From assembly GCA_903970615.1 (NCBI GenBank), contig CAJCJH010000019.1, forward strand, positions 1-64,000: 64,000 nucleotides of DNA. Direction: 5' to 3'. Below the pieces are notes generated by a model, which had not been told where the DNA came from, searched no databases, and saw only the letters and a program-made list of their open reading frames with translations. The position numbers and the translations under genes were made by a program. Shown here piece after piece: positions 12,245 to 20,336 of this stretch. The stretch comes from Rhodospirillales bacterium (lineage in GTDB: Bacteria; Pseudomonadota; Gammaproteobacteria; Nevskiales; Nevskiaceae). Every line of letters begins with the position of its first letter. Position 1 is the stretch's first letter.

Positions 12245-12364
12245 ATCTGCGGCCCAAGCGGGTGCGAATCTGTTGAACCAAAATCGCGCGAACGCGGACC
12301 CGATCGGCAGGTCTGCAGGGGCAGGCCGCTTGATCTTCATGTTGGCCGATCGACTCCGAACCGG

Positions 12365-13612
12365 ATGACTCTTTTTCCGAAGTACAAAGTGCGCGTGCCG
12401 GCCGATCTCGGCAGCGTCACCGCGATCGCAAATCGCACCGAATCCAGACCGGAAACGGCCGGGCTGGAAGCTGCGGATATCGATGCCATCTGGCAAGCGG
12501 TGGAAGCGCTATATCGTTCGCGGGCGTATCCGGCGCTATCGTTTTGCCTGCGGCGTCGCGGTGCTGTTCTGATCAATCGAAGTCTCGGCCACGCGCGCGG
12601 CAATGGCCCCGCGGATGCGCCTAACATTCCCCAGCAGTTGATGAATCCATCGACACCGGTATGCCTGTTTTCCGCATCGAAAGCGGTTACCGCAATCCTG
12701 ATTCACAAGCTGGCCGAAGAAGGCGCGATCGATCTCGATCAGCGCGTGAGGCACTACATTCCGGAGTTCGCGCAAGCCGGCAAAAGCCGCACGACGATTG
12801 CCGATGTGCTGGCGCATCGCGGCGGCTTTCCTACCATTACGCTGAAGCGCGAGGAGCGTAAAGTCGAACTATTGAATGATTGGGATCGCATCGTCGAGTT
12901 GATCTGCAACGCAGCGCCCGCGCGTTCGCGCACGATGGCGTATCACGCGATCACCGGCGGCTTCATCCTCGCCGAAATCCTGCAGCGCGTAACCGGTCAA
13001 TCGCTGCAAAGATTTCTCGATACACACATTCGAAAACCGCTCGGAATGAAGCATTTCACCTACGGCTTGCCGAGCCGTCATCGCCAGCAGGTCGCGCTGA
13101 ACTACAGTGCCGGCGCGCCGGTCTTGTTTCCGGTTTCAATTGTCGCCGAGCGCGCCTTGCTGCTGCCGTTCGAGCAAGTGGTCGAAGCCTCGAATACGGC
13201 TGCGTTCATGGATGCGGTGATTCCGGCCGGCAACATTTATGCAACCGCCGAGGAGACTTCGCGTTTCTTCCAGATGGTGCTCGATGGCGGTGAATTCAAC
13301 GGACGCCGCGTGCTCAAGCGCGAAACCGTGGCGCGAGCGATTGCGCCGGTAGGACGCATCGATTTCGATCGTTCGCTGCTGATTCCCATGCGCTACAGCG
13401 AAGGCATGATGCTCGGCGTTAATCCCGCTGGCTTGTATGGGCCGTTCACACATCGCGCGTTCGGCCATCTCGGTTTCATGAACGTATTGGGATGGGCCGA
13501 TCCGGATCGGGATATCGCCGCATCGCTGCTCGTCACCGGCAAGGCGATACTCGGCATGCATCTGATTCCTCTGGCCAGGTTGCTCGCCACGATCTGTAAC
13601 CGTTGCCAATAA
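12365..13612 (+). CDS. Beta-lactamase-fold serine hydrolase (class C/EstB-like)
   Basis: The protein (415 aa) has the serine beta-lactamase/penicillin-binding fold. The active-site SxxK is SASK at residues 103-106, a tyrosine motif lies in MAYHAITGG near residue 198, and the third motif appears as HLG near residue 360. Motif spacing fits EstB-type esterases and class C-like hydrolases. No signal peptide is visible, so a cytoplasmic esterase or amide hydrolase is more likely than a periplasmic beta-lactamase. The substrate is unknown. It stands alone between frmA and the convergent rluF. Confidence 0.85.
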   Translation: MTLFPKYKVRVPADLGSVTAIANRTESRPETAGLEAADIDAIWQAVEALYRSRAYPALSFCLRRRGAVLINRSLGHARGNGPADAPNIPQQLMNPSTPVCLFSASKAVTAILIHKLAEEGAIDLDQRVRHYIPEFAQAGKSRTTIADVLAHRGGFPTITLKREERKVELLNDWDRIVELICNAAPARSRTMAYHAITGGFILAEILQRVTGQSLQRFLDTHIRKPLGMKHFTYGLPSRHRQQVALNYSAGAPVLFPVSIVAERALLLPFEQVVEASNTAAFMDAVIPAGNIYATAEETSRFFQMVLDGGEFNGRRVLKRETVARAIAPVGRIDFDRSLLIPMRYSEGMMLGVNPAGLYGPFTHRAFGHLGFMNVLGWADPDRDIAASLLVTGKAILGMHLIPLARLLATICNRCQ

Positions 13613-13651
13613 CGCTACGAAAATCGCAGCAATAATTCATCGCAAAAGTCG

Positions 13652-14368
13652 CTAGCGCAGCAAGTCCTGATTCGGTAGCAGGCCCTGCAATTCGGCATCG
13701 CTGAGATTGCGCCACTCGCCGGTTTTCAATGCGCCGAGGCGAATGTTGATGATGCGCACGCGCTGCAAGCGGCGCACCTCGTAACCAAAAACTTCGCACA
13801 TGCGGCGAATCTGCCGGTTCAAGCCTTGCGTCAAGACGATACGAAATACATGACTGGCATCGCGTATCACCATGCAAGGTTTCGTGGTGGTTTCCAGTTC
13901 CGGCAAATGAACGCCGGCCGACATGGCGGCCAGAAATGCAGGCGTAATAGTCTTGTCGACGGTGACCACATATTCCTTGTCGTGATGATTTTCGGCGCGC
14001 AGGATTTCGTTGACGATGTCGCCATTGTTGGTGAGCAGGATCAAGCCTTCGGAATCCTTGTCGAGCCGGCCGATCGGAAAAATGCGCTCGCCGTGATCGA
14101 CGAAATCGACGATGTTGCCGCGGATATGCCGCTCGGTGGTGCAGGTAATGCCGACCGGTTTGTTCAAGGCCAGATACACCGCAGCTCTACGCGCGCCGAC
14201 CACGCGGCCATCGACGCATACTTCGTCGCTCGCTTCGACCTGCGTGCCGAGTATGGCGCGCGTGCCGTTGACGCTGACGCGGCCGGCTTCGATCCACTGG
14301 TCTGCTTCGCGCCGCGAGCAGGCGCCGGTTTCGCTGATGAATTTATTCAGCCGCATCGCGCCAGGCAT
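13652..14368 (-). CDS. rluF: 23S rRNA pseudouridine(2604) synthase
   Basis: This RluB/E/F-type pseudouridine synthase (238 aa) carries an N-terminal S4 RNA-binding domain ([19 protein letters not shown], residues 5-23) and a catalytic domain with the signature [18 protein letters not shown] holding the catalytic aspartate. [20 protein letters not shown] near residue 185 matches RluF more closely than RluB or RluE. It lacks the long Lys-rich tail of the E. coli enzyme. The SET-domain gene lies 25 bases upstream on the same strand, so the two may be co-transcribed. Confidence 0.92.
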   Translation of the reverse strand: MPGAMRLNKFISETGACSRREADQWIEAGRVSVNGTRAILGTQVEASDEVCVDGRVVGARRAAVYLALNKPVGITCTTERHIRGNIVDFVDHGERIFPIGRLDKDSEGLILLTNNGDIVNEILRAENHHDKEYVVTVDKTITPAFLAAMSAGVHLPELETTTKPCMVIRDASHVFRIVLTQGLNRQIRRMCEVFGYEVRRLQRVRIINIRLGALKTGEWRNLSDAELQGLLPNQDLLR

Positions 14369-14393
14369 TCATCACACATGATGATTGCAATCG

Positions 14394-14912
14394 CTATTTA
14401 GCGCGCGATTTCGCCCGCGGTTTGACTCGCGGTTTGACTCGCGGCTTGCGCGGCTTGGGTTTCAGCAAAGTGCCCGTACAGTTCTTCATTCCGCAGCGGC
14501 AGGCCCAGAGTTTTTTCAGCCGTGGCGAGTGACGATATTCGAGCGTGATGCCGTAATCGTAAGTCAGCTCTTCGCCCGCCTTGATCGGCCGCAAGCTTTC
14601 GATCATCACGCGATCGAGCCTGCGATTACTGGCATGTTCCACCAGCACCGGCTGGCAATTCGGCTCGCAGCTATGGTTGATCCAGCGCGCATCGTTGCCG
14701 CGTTCGGTGCCGTCGATCACATATTTATCGTTGAGGATGAACAGAAACGTGTGGCCGGTTTCGGCGTTTTCCGCATACAGCTTGTCGGACTTCGCGTGCG
14801 TCATCAATTCGCCGCGATACTCGATCAAATATTTCTCGGCGGGCAGGTCTTTGGCGGCGAAAACGCCGTTGCCGTGAATCGGCGAACGGCGCACGACAAT
14901 CGAACGGGGCAT
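14394..14912 (-). CDS. SET-domain lysine methyltransferase-like protein with basic tail
   Basis: The protein (172 aa) has a compact SET domain: GNGVFAAKDLPA near residue 14, RWINHSCEPNCQP near residue 77 (SAM and pseudoknot asparagine), and the catalytic tyrosine region ELTYDYG near residue 114. A post-SET-like cysteine motif, CRCGMKNCTG, follows near residue 137. The last 20 residues are a KPRV/KPRA repeat encoded by a 12-bp direct repeat, giving a very basic tail likely to bind nucleic acid or acidic protein. Bacterial SET proteins of this short type are known, but targets are mostly undefined. Being next to rluF hints at a ribosomal or nucleoid target; that is inference. Confidence 0.85.
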   Translation of the reverse strand: MPRSIVVRRSPIHGNGVFAAKDLPAEKYLIEYRGELMTHAKSDKLYAENAETGHTFLFILNDKYVIDGTERGNDARWINHSCEPNCQPVLVEHASNRRLDRVMIESLRPIKAGEELTYDYGITLEYRHSPRLKKLWACRCGMKNCTGTLLKPKPRKPRVKPRVKPRAKSRAK

Positions 14913-15078
14913 CGTAGTTGGGCGTTTGAATGGGCTATCGAATGAGTGTCGGACGAGCGGCAGTATTGTCGCTCAGGGGCGGTCGTCGGTGTAACACAAA
15001 ACTGTCGTGGTCATGCAACAATTCTGTCGCATTTCATCTCCGCAGTTTTGTCGCCGTTCTCCCACAGCGAGTCATTCC

Positions 15079-16026
15079 ATGCCCCAAGCCCAGGCCAACG
15101 GCCTCACGCTCGAATACGAAACTTTCGGCCGCCGTTCAGCGCCGGCGATTCTGCTGGTGATGGGTCTGGGCGCGCAATTGACCCTGTGGCCGGATCGCTT
15201 TTGCCAGGCGCTGGCAGATGCGGGCTATTACGTGGTGCGCTACGACAACCGCGACATCGGCTTGTCGAGCAAGATCGACGCCGCCGGCAAACCGAAACTG
15301 CTGCGCGCCGGCCTTGCGTATACGTTCGGCCTGCCGGTGAAAGCTGGTTACACGCTCGACGACATGGCGCGTGATGCGATCGGTTTGCTCGATGCGCTGA
15401 AGATTGCGCGCGCGCATGTGATCGGCGCTTCGATGGGCGGCATGATCGCGCAGATACTCGCGGCGAAATATCCGCAGCGCGTCAACGCACTCGTTTCGGT
15501 GATGTCCAGCAGCGGCAATCGCCGGCTGCCGGGGCCGTCGTGGAATATCAAGCTGCGCATGGTCAATCGTCCGAAGCGGCACGATCGTGAAACGCTGGTC
15601 CAGCATTCGATCCGCATCTGGCAACTGATCGGCAGCCCGGCCTATCCGCTGAGCCAGCAGGAAATGCGCACGCGCCTCGAACAAAGCCATTTACGCAGCA
15701 GCTATCCGCAGGGACTCGCGCGGCAAACGCTAGCAATATTGGCATCCGGCAGCCGGCTCGGCCTGCTCGCCGCGATCCGCGCGCCGACGTTGATCCTGCA
15801 CGGCGCCGCCGATCGCCTGGTACCGGTCGCCGCCGCGCACGATCTCGCGCGGCATATCGACGGCGCCAGGCTCGAAATCATTCCCGGCATGGGCCACGAT
15901 TTTCCTGAGCCCCTGATTCCACAGCTATCTGGAACAATCCTGCGGCATTTTTCGATGGCCGAGCGTTCGCGCTTGAATGCGAGCCATGAAAGCGAATCCT
16001 TGGTGATCGAAGCGAAGGCGGCTTGA
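15079..16026 (+). CDS. Alpha/beta hydrolase
   Basis: This alpha/beta-hydrolase-fold protein (315 aa) has an oxyanion segment LVMGLGAQ, the nucleophile elbow GASMGGMIA, and late acid/base residues in LILHGAADRLVP and PGMGHDFP. The ATG at 15079 gives a compact N-terminus; an upstream in-frame ATG at 15007 adds 24 residues of low-complexity character. It is similar in outline to small esterase or aclacinomycin-methylesterase-like hydrolases. The substrate cannot be told, and no pathway neighbours help. Confidence 0.85.
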   Translation: MPQAQANGLTLEYETFGRRSAPAILLVMGLGAQLTLWPDRFCQALADAGYYVVRYDNRDIGLSSKIDAAGKPKLLRAGLAYTFGLPVKAGYTLDDMARDAIGLLDALKIARAHVIGASMGGMIAQILAAKYPQRVNALVSVMSSSGNRRLPGPSWNIKLRMVNRPKRHDRETLVQHSIRIWQLIGSPAYPLSQQEMRTRLEQSHLRSSYPQGLARQTLAILASGSRLGLLAAIRAPTLILHGAADRLVPVAAAHDLARHIDGARLEIIPGMGHDFPEPLIPQLSGTILRHFSMAERSRLNASHESESLVIEAKAA

Positions 16027-16098
16027 TTCGGCCAAGCTTTCTGATCGGACCAGCCCGGACATCCAGACCCTCAGAAAAAGCCTTGCCGGCTTTTCAAC

Positions 16099-16512
16099 TC
16101 AATCTTCGATTCGCGTTCGCAGCGCCTTCAACTGTCCGCGTCGCGTCTTGCCATCTACTCTGCGAAGGCGCGCAGCGCGGGTTGGTTTCGTGGACTTGCG
16201 GATACGCGGAATGACCAGCGCTGTGCGAACCAGGGTTTGCAGCCGTGCAAGCGCGTCATCCCGATTCTGTTCCTGACTGCGGAACTGCTGCGCCTTGATG
16301 ACGATCACGCCGTCGCGCGTGATGCGTTGATCGGCAATTCCGAGCAGGCGTTCCTTGCAGGCCGGCGGCAGCGACGAGGCGCGCACATCGAAGCGCAAAT
16401 GCACTGCGGTAGACGTCTTGTTGACATTCTGGCCGCCAGCGCCTTGCGCGCGCATCGCGCTCATGTCGATTTCGGCGAGCGGAATCTGGATGCGAGAAGT
16501 GATGGTCAACAT
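16099..16512 (-). CDS. arfB: Alternative ribosome-rescue factor ArfB (peptidyl-tRNA hydrolase)
   Basis: This is a class I release-factor-like protein of 137 aa that frees stalled ribosomes lacking a stop codon. The catalytic GGQ is in AQGAGGQNVNKTSTAVHLRF at residues 23-42. The C-terminal tail is strongly basic (RKSTKPTRAARLRRVDGKTRRG), which in ArfB occupies the empty mRNA channel. The length matches YaeJ/ArfB, and there is no codon-recognition domain, which excludes RF1 and RF2. Confidence 0.95.
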   Translation of the reverse strand: MLTITSRIQIPLAEIDMSAMRAQGAGGQNVNKTSTAVHLRFDVRASSLPPACKERLLGIADQRITRDGVIVIKAQQFRSQEQNRDDALARLQTLVRTALVIPRIRKSTKPTRAARLRRVDGKTRRGQLKALRTRIED

Positions 16513-16577
16513 GGAATTCGGTGCGAGCGTAAGCGCCTCGACAAGCGGATTCTAAACGTCGAAGCAATTTCACACCA

Positions 16578-16605
16578 CAAAGAAGCGCCGCCCTTGCGGA
16601 CGGCG
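16578..16605 (-). terminator. Probable rho-independent terminator after the Gly/Tyr-rich protein gene
   Basis: Read on the minus strand, a 7-bp stem GCCGTCC / GGGCGGC with one wobble pair and the tetraloop GCAA is followed by a short T-rich run. It lies about 95 bases after the stop of the gene at 16701-17015 and before arfB. Confidence 0.6.
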
Positions 16606-16700
16606 TCTTGCCAGATCAAACAGTTATCTACAGTTCAGCTCGGCTGCCAATGGATTCTATTGGTGAGTCGGCGCGCAACCGGCGACGAAGACCTGACGAA

Positions 16701-17015
16701 TCAACGGCGACCGTAACCACCGTGATAATAACCGCCGCCGTGGTAGTAGCCGCCACCGCGAAAATAGACACCGCCGTGGTAGTAGCCCGGGCCGTAATAG
16801 CCGCCGTAGTAACCACCATAAACCACCGGGCCGCCATAGCCGTAGCCATAGTACGCAGGCGGGTAATAAACCGGCACCGGCGGCGCGTAATACGCCGGCG
16901 CGGCATAACCGGGAACGCCGAGGCCGAGACCAATCGAGACGTCGGTATGCGCAGACGCGGCAAGCGGCGTCAGGCACGCCGCGGTCAAGACTCCGGTCAA
17001 TAGTAGTTTTTTCAT
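16701..17015 (-). CDS. Small secreted glycine/tyrosine-rich protein
   Basis: This 104-residue protein has a clear signal peptide (MKKLLLTGVLTAACLTPLAASA, cleavage about residue 22). The mature part is almost entirely Gly, Tyr and Pro, with repeated YYGGYYG and YYHGG units. The start has a good ribosome site (TTAGGAG) about 8 bases upstream. Such proteins are common in the envelopes of proteobacteria, but their role is not known. Codon use matches the core genome. Confidence 0.8.
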   Translation of the reverse strand: MKKLLLTGVLTAACLTPLAASAHTDVSIGLGLGVPGYAAPAYYAPPVPVYYPPAYYGYGYGGPVVYGGYYGGYYGPGYYHGGVYFRGGGYYHGGGYYHGGYGRR

Positions 17016-17073
17016 GGCACTTCTCCTAACAGATGGACGTAATCTAGCAGCACAGTCTGAATGGAATCTGAAC

Positions 17074-17337
17074 TTAAATTCCCATCGTGCTGAGGCCGGA
17101 AAGAATCTGGCCGAGGCTGGCGGTCAGGCTGGGATGGTCCACTTCAAAACGGCGTATCGAAACGCTAACATCTTCCAGCAATTGCGTGCGTTGAATCGCA
17201 TCGTCGGTATGGTCGAGCTGATGTTCGATCGCTGCGATCAACCCGGCCAGTCCGGGCCGCGCCGGGGCATCGGCCGGCAGGCGCGCGAATTCGCTTTGCA
17301 GTTTTGATAGGTGCGTGCGCATGGCTGAATCCTGCAT
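17074..17337 (-). CDS. Small DUF4404-like protein
   Basis: This is an 87-residue, probably alpha-helical, cytoplasmic protein. Segments such as THLSKLQSEF, the helix around LIAAIEHQLDH and the C-terminal FEVDHPSLTASLGQILSGLSTMGI match my memory of DUF4404 proteins. Upstream in-frame starts exist, but ATG 17337 has GGAG six bases before it, which best fits a ribosome site. Function is unknown. Confidence 0.75.
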   Translation of the reverse strand: MQDSAMRTHLSKLQSEFARLPADAPARPGLAGLIAAIEHQLDHTDDAIQRTQLLEDVSVSIRRFEVDHPSLTASLGQILSGLSTMGI

Positions 17338-17504
17338 GGTCATCTCCAGCCTCATTGAGGCATTGATTGCTGCAACGATCAAAAAATTTTGATGTCGATA
17401 TGAACGCTACATCGATCGACATCAACGCGCTTTGCGCAGATTCGATAAGGTAAGGCTTGCCGTTCCAGCAAGTTGCCGCACACGATCAACCGGAATATCT
17501 ACCC

Positions 17505-17930
17505 ATGAAATCGATTCGCGTTTTTATCGGCAGCCTTGGCGTACTGCTCAGCTTCACCGCCGCTGCGGATGCACTTACGACACTCAACGATGCCGATCTG
17601 TTCAAGAAAGCGCAGGACGAAGTCGCTCAGATGTCGCACGCCGATCTTGATGCGCTGATTCAACCGGTGGCTACTTGCGATGCGGTGAGTCTGGGCCAGC
17701 GTCCACAGCAATTTGAATGCGAGCGCGCGATTTATGCGTGGTGGGCGCGCGCCAATCGTGGCCGCGCGATCGATACTTACATGAGCGCGATTGCCGGTCT
17801 GCTTACCGGCTTCGACAACAACTCGCTGAATCCGAGCACGGGCATGCTGGACGCTTACAAGAAAACGTCGGTGGGCCTGGTGGCCTTGACCAATGCCATC
17901 AACCAGCGCTACCGGCAGCTCGATAAGTAG
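17505..17930 (+). CDS. Small exported protein of unknown function
   Basis: This 141-residue protein begins with a signal peptide (KSIRVFIGSLGVLLSFTAAADA, cleavage about residue 23). The mature part is helical, with two cysteines (CDAV and FECERAIYAWW) that could form one disulfide. The ATG at 17505 is chosen because it places the signal peptide at the N-terminus. I do not recognise a family. The next gene, an MFS transporter, is convergent. Confidence 0.7.
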   Translation: MKSIRVFIGSLGVLLSFTAAADALTTLNDADLFKKAQDEVAQMSHADLDALIQPVATCDAVSLGQRPQQFECERAIYAWWARANRGRAIDTYMSAIAGLLTGFDNNSLNPSTGMLDAYKKTSVGLVALTNAINQRYRQLDK

Positions 17931-17982
17931 TTCATTTCTGAATCATCACAAAAACACGGAACAGCGATCTGCAAGCCTTGCT

Positions 17983-19431
17983 TCAACTCTGAAGGCGAGC
18001 GCCGGCTTGCGGCAAAACATGCCCGCTGACATTGCTGCCGGCATTCGCATCCAGTCGCAGATAGATCAATCCAGATGCTGCGGTGATGAGGCCGACCACG
18101 CCGAATGCGATGGCGAAGTCGGCGGCGCCCGCCGCGGCGCGATGATCGAACAGCAGGATCACATGCAATAGCTGCGAAGCCACGCCAACGCCGATGCTCA
18201 GCGCAAGCTGCTGCGCCGTGCTGGAAAAACTGGTGGACTGGCTCATGTGCGCTTCGTCCAGATCGGCGAAGGCCATCGTGTTGAAACAGGTGAATTGCAG
18301 CGAATTGAAAAATCCACCGACCACCAGCAGCGTCATGATGAGCCAATGCGACGTAGCCGGATGCAGCTGGCCGCAGGCGAAAAGATAGGCGCCGCCGATC
18401 AGCGAGTTGGCGATCAGCAGCTGCTTGAAACCGAAATGCTTGACGAACGGCCGCGCCGTCGCCTTCATCATCAAGGCGCCAATCGCGCTGGCGAACGTGA
18501 TCGCGCCGGAAGCGGCGGAGGAAAGCCCGAAGCCGAGTTGCAGCATCAGCGGCATCAGCAAGGTGAATGCGCCAGTGCCGAGCCGGAACAGGCCACCGCC
18601 AAGCACCGAGGTGCTGAAAGTGGGGATACGCAACAGTCCGAGGTCGACAATCGGATGCGGTTTGCCGCGCGCATGAAGCACATAGAGCGTAATCAGCAGG
18701 CTGCCGCCGCCGAGGAATAGCCAGTCGATGCTGGCCGGCAATACGCCCTTGCCGAGACTTTCGAAGCCGAGCACGACGCCGGCGAGTCCGCTGCCGACCA
18801 GCAGCCAGCCGCGAAAATCCAGCGGCGGACGATCCGCCGAGCGCACTTCTTCGATGAAGCGCGTCACCAGCCAATAGCCCGCAACGCCGATCGGCACGTT
18901 GATGAAAAAAATCCAGCGCCACGATGCATAAGTCGCCAGAAAGCCGCCGAGCGGTGGACCCAACACTGGTGCCAGCAATGCCGGAATCGTCAGATACGAC
19001 ATCGCGCGCACCAGTTCGCTTTTCGGAATCTTGCGCAGCAGTACGAGCCGCCCGACCGGCACCATCATCGCGCCGCCCACACCTTGCAAAATCCGCGCGC
19101 CGACCAGCTCCGGCATCGTCCGCGAAAGGCCGCAGAGAATCGAGCCGAAAGTGAAAACCAGAATCGCATTGCGAAATACGCGACGCGCGCCGAAGTGATC
19201 CGCCATCCAGCCGCTGAGCGGAATGAATACCGCGAGGCTCAGCAGATACGAGGTGATGGCGAGGCTCAGCCGTAGCGGATCTTCCTTGAACGACGTCGCA
19301 ATTGCCGGCAGTGCGGTGGCGATGACGGTAGAGTCGAGGTTCTCCATGAACAGCGCGCAAGCTACGATCAACGGCACCAGCACGGTGCGGTTGGTCAGCG
19401 GCACAGGAATCATTTTTGGAGCGGACGTCAT
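17983..19431 (-). CDS. MFS multidrug transporter, DHA2 (EmrB/QacA) type
   Basis: This inner-membrane proton-driven exporter has about 14 hydrophobic segments in some 482 residues. Family motifs are the motif C-like LDSTVIATALPAIA near residue 32, the motif A-like GWMADHFGARRVF near residue 75, and a GPPLGGFL segment near residue 150. No membrane-fusion (EmrA) or outer-membrane partner gene is adjacent, which fits a stand-alone DHA2 exporter. The start is uncertain: in-frame ATGs at 19494, 19431 and 19413 all lack strong ribosome sites. The substrate is unknown. Confidence 0.88.
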   Translation of the reverse strand: MTSAPKMIPVPLTNRTVLVPLIVACALFMENLDSTVIATALPAIATSFKEDPLRLSLAITSYLLSLAVFIPLSGWMADHFGARRVFRNAILVFTFGSILCGLSRTMPELVGARILQGVGGAMMVPVGRLVLLRKIPKSELVRAMSYLTIPALLAPVLGPPLGGFLATYASWRWIFFINVPIGVAGYWLVTRFIEEVRSADRPPLDFRGWLLVGSGLAGVVLGFESLGKGVLPASIDWLFLGGGSLLITLYVLHARGKPHPIVDLGLLRIPTFSTSVLGGGLFRLGTGAFTLLMPLMLQLGFGLSSAASGAITFASAIGALMMKATARPFVKHFGFKQLLIANSLIGGAYLFACGQLHPATSHWLIMTLLVVGGFFNSLQFTCFNTMAFADLDEAHMSQSTSFSSTAQQLALSIGVGVASQLLHVILLFDHRAAAGAADFAIAFGVVGLITAASGLIYLRLDANAGSNVSGHVLPQAGARLQS

Positions 19432-19632
19432 CGGCTGCCGATGGACCCAAAAACAGCGACTGAGTTCGGGCAACTTGCGAGGGATTAACGACATGCTAAC
19501 TTGCGCAGCTCGTATTGCGATTTCAAGACCGCCAGCAGCCTCTCGACAAGCTCGGCTGGAAGCATAACCCCGCTCGTTATTTCATCCGGTTTCAGATACT
19601 CATTTCCGAACCCCGCCGCGCATGCTGACCCG

Positions 19633-20115
19633 ATGATGAAAGCGATCACGATCGGCCTGATTTCAGACACGCATGGTCTGCTGCGAGCCAGTGCGATCGA
19701 GGCCTTGCGCGGCAGCGATTTCATCATCCATGCCGGCGATATCGGCGATCCCGGAATTCTGCGGAGGCTGGCTGAACTCGCGCCGCTCACCGCGATTCGC
19801 GGCAACAATGATGTGGGTGCCGAATACGCGAATGTGCCTGAACGCGCTTGGCTTCACGCGAGCGGCGTGCGTATTTATGTCTTGCACAATCTGCGGGAAT
19901 TGAATCCGGCACTGGACTGGAACCGCAGCGAACATCCGGTGCATGTGGTGGTCAGCGGCCATTCGCACAAGCCGGGCTGCGAACGCCGCGCCGGCGTGCT
20001 TTACGTCAACCCCGGCAGCAGCGGCCCGCGTCGTTTCAGGTTGCCGATTGCGCTGGCGCGCTTGCGCATCAACGCCAGCGGAATCGAAGCGCAACCGATC
20101 GAGCTGTCCGAGTAA
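19633..20115 (+). CDS. YfcE/MJ0936-type metallophosphoesterase
   Basis: This small calcineurin-like phosphoesterase (160 aa) has all core metal motifs in order: LISDTHG (residues 9-15), HAGDIGD near residue 35, IRGNNDVG near residue 55, and SGHSHKPG near residue 112, with a final NPGSSG. It belongs to the YfcE phosphodiesterase group; substrates in vivo are unclear. Two adjacent ATGs, at 19633 and 19636, could both serve. Its stop codon is only three bases before the CCA end of the oppositely transcribed tRNA-Gly. Confidence 0.9.
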   Translation: MMKAITIGLISDTHGLLRASAIEALRGSDFIIHAGDIGDPGILRRLAELAPLTAIRGNNDVGAEYANVPERAWLHASGVRIYVLHNLRELNPALDWNRSEHPVHVVVSGHSHKPGCERRAGVLYVNPGSSGPRRFRLPIALARLRINASGIEAQPIELSE

Positions 20116-20118
20116 AAA

Positions 20119-20192
20119 TGGAGCGGGTGATGGGAATCGAACCCACGCTAGCAGCTTGGGAAGCTGCAGTTCTGCCATTGAACTACACCCGC
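20119..20192 (-). tRNA. tRNA-Gly, anticodon CCC
   Basis: On the minus strand the sequence folds as a complete cloverleaf: acceptor stem GCGGGTG / CACCCGC, D-arm with TAGTTCAATGGCAGAA, anticodon stem GCAGC / GCTGC enclosing the loop TTCCCAA (anticodon CCC, reading GGG), and the T-loop GTTCGATTC. The discriminator base is T and CCA is encoded. A run of five T follows the CCA. Confidence 0.96.
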
Positions 20193-20336
20193 GCAGTGCT
20201 CAAGATTCTACCCGATGCTTTTGAACCGCAGCGATTGAGTCGATGAGACTTCCGGGCGCGAATTAGCTGATGATGGATTCCGTATCGCATTTCATTCTTC
20301 CGCGCTCATGGGAAAATTTCGCCATATGACGCCCGC

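Noticed and set aside
19848-20246. Open frames across tRNA-Gly, giving GDGNRTHASSLGSC-like peptides.
   Set aside because: These are translations of the antisense strand of the tRNA, a common artefact.
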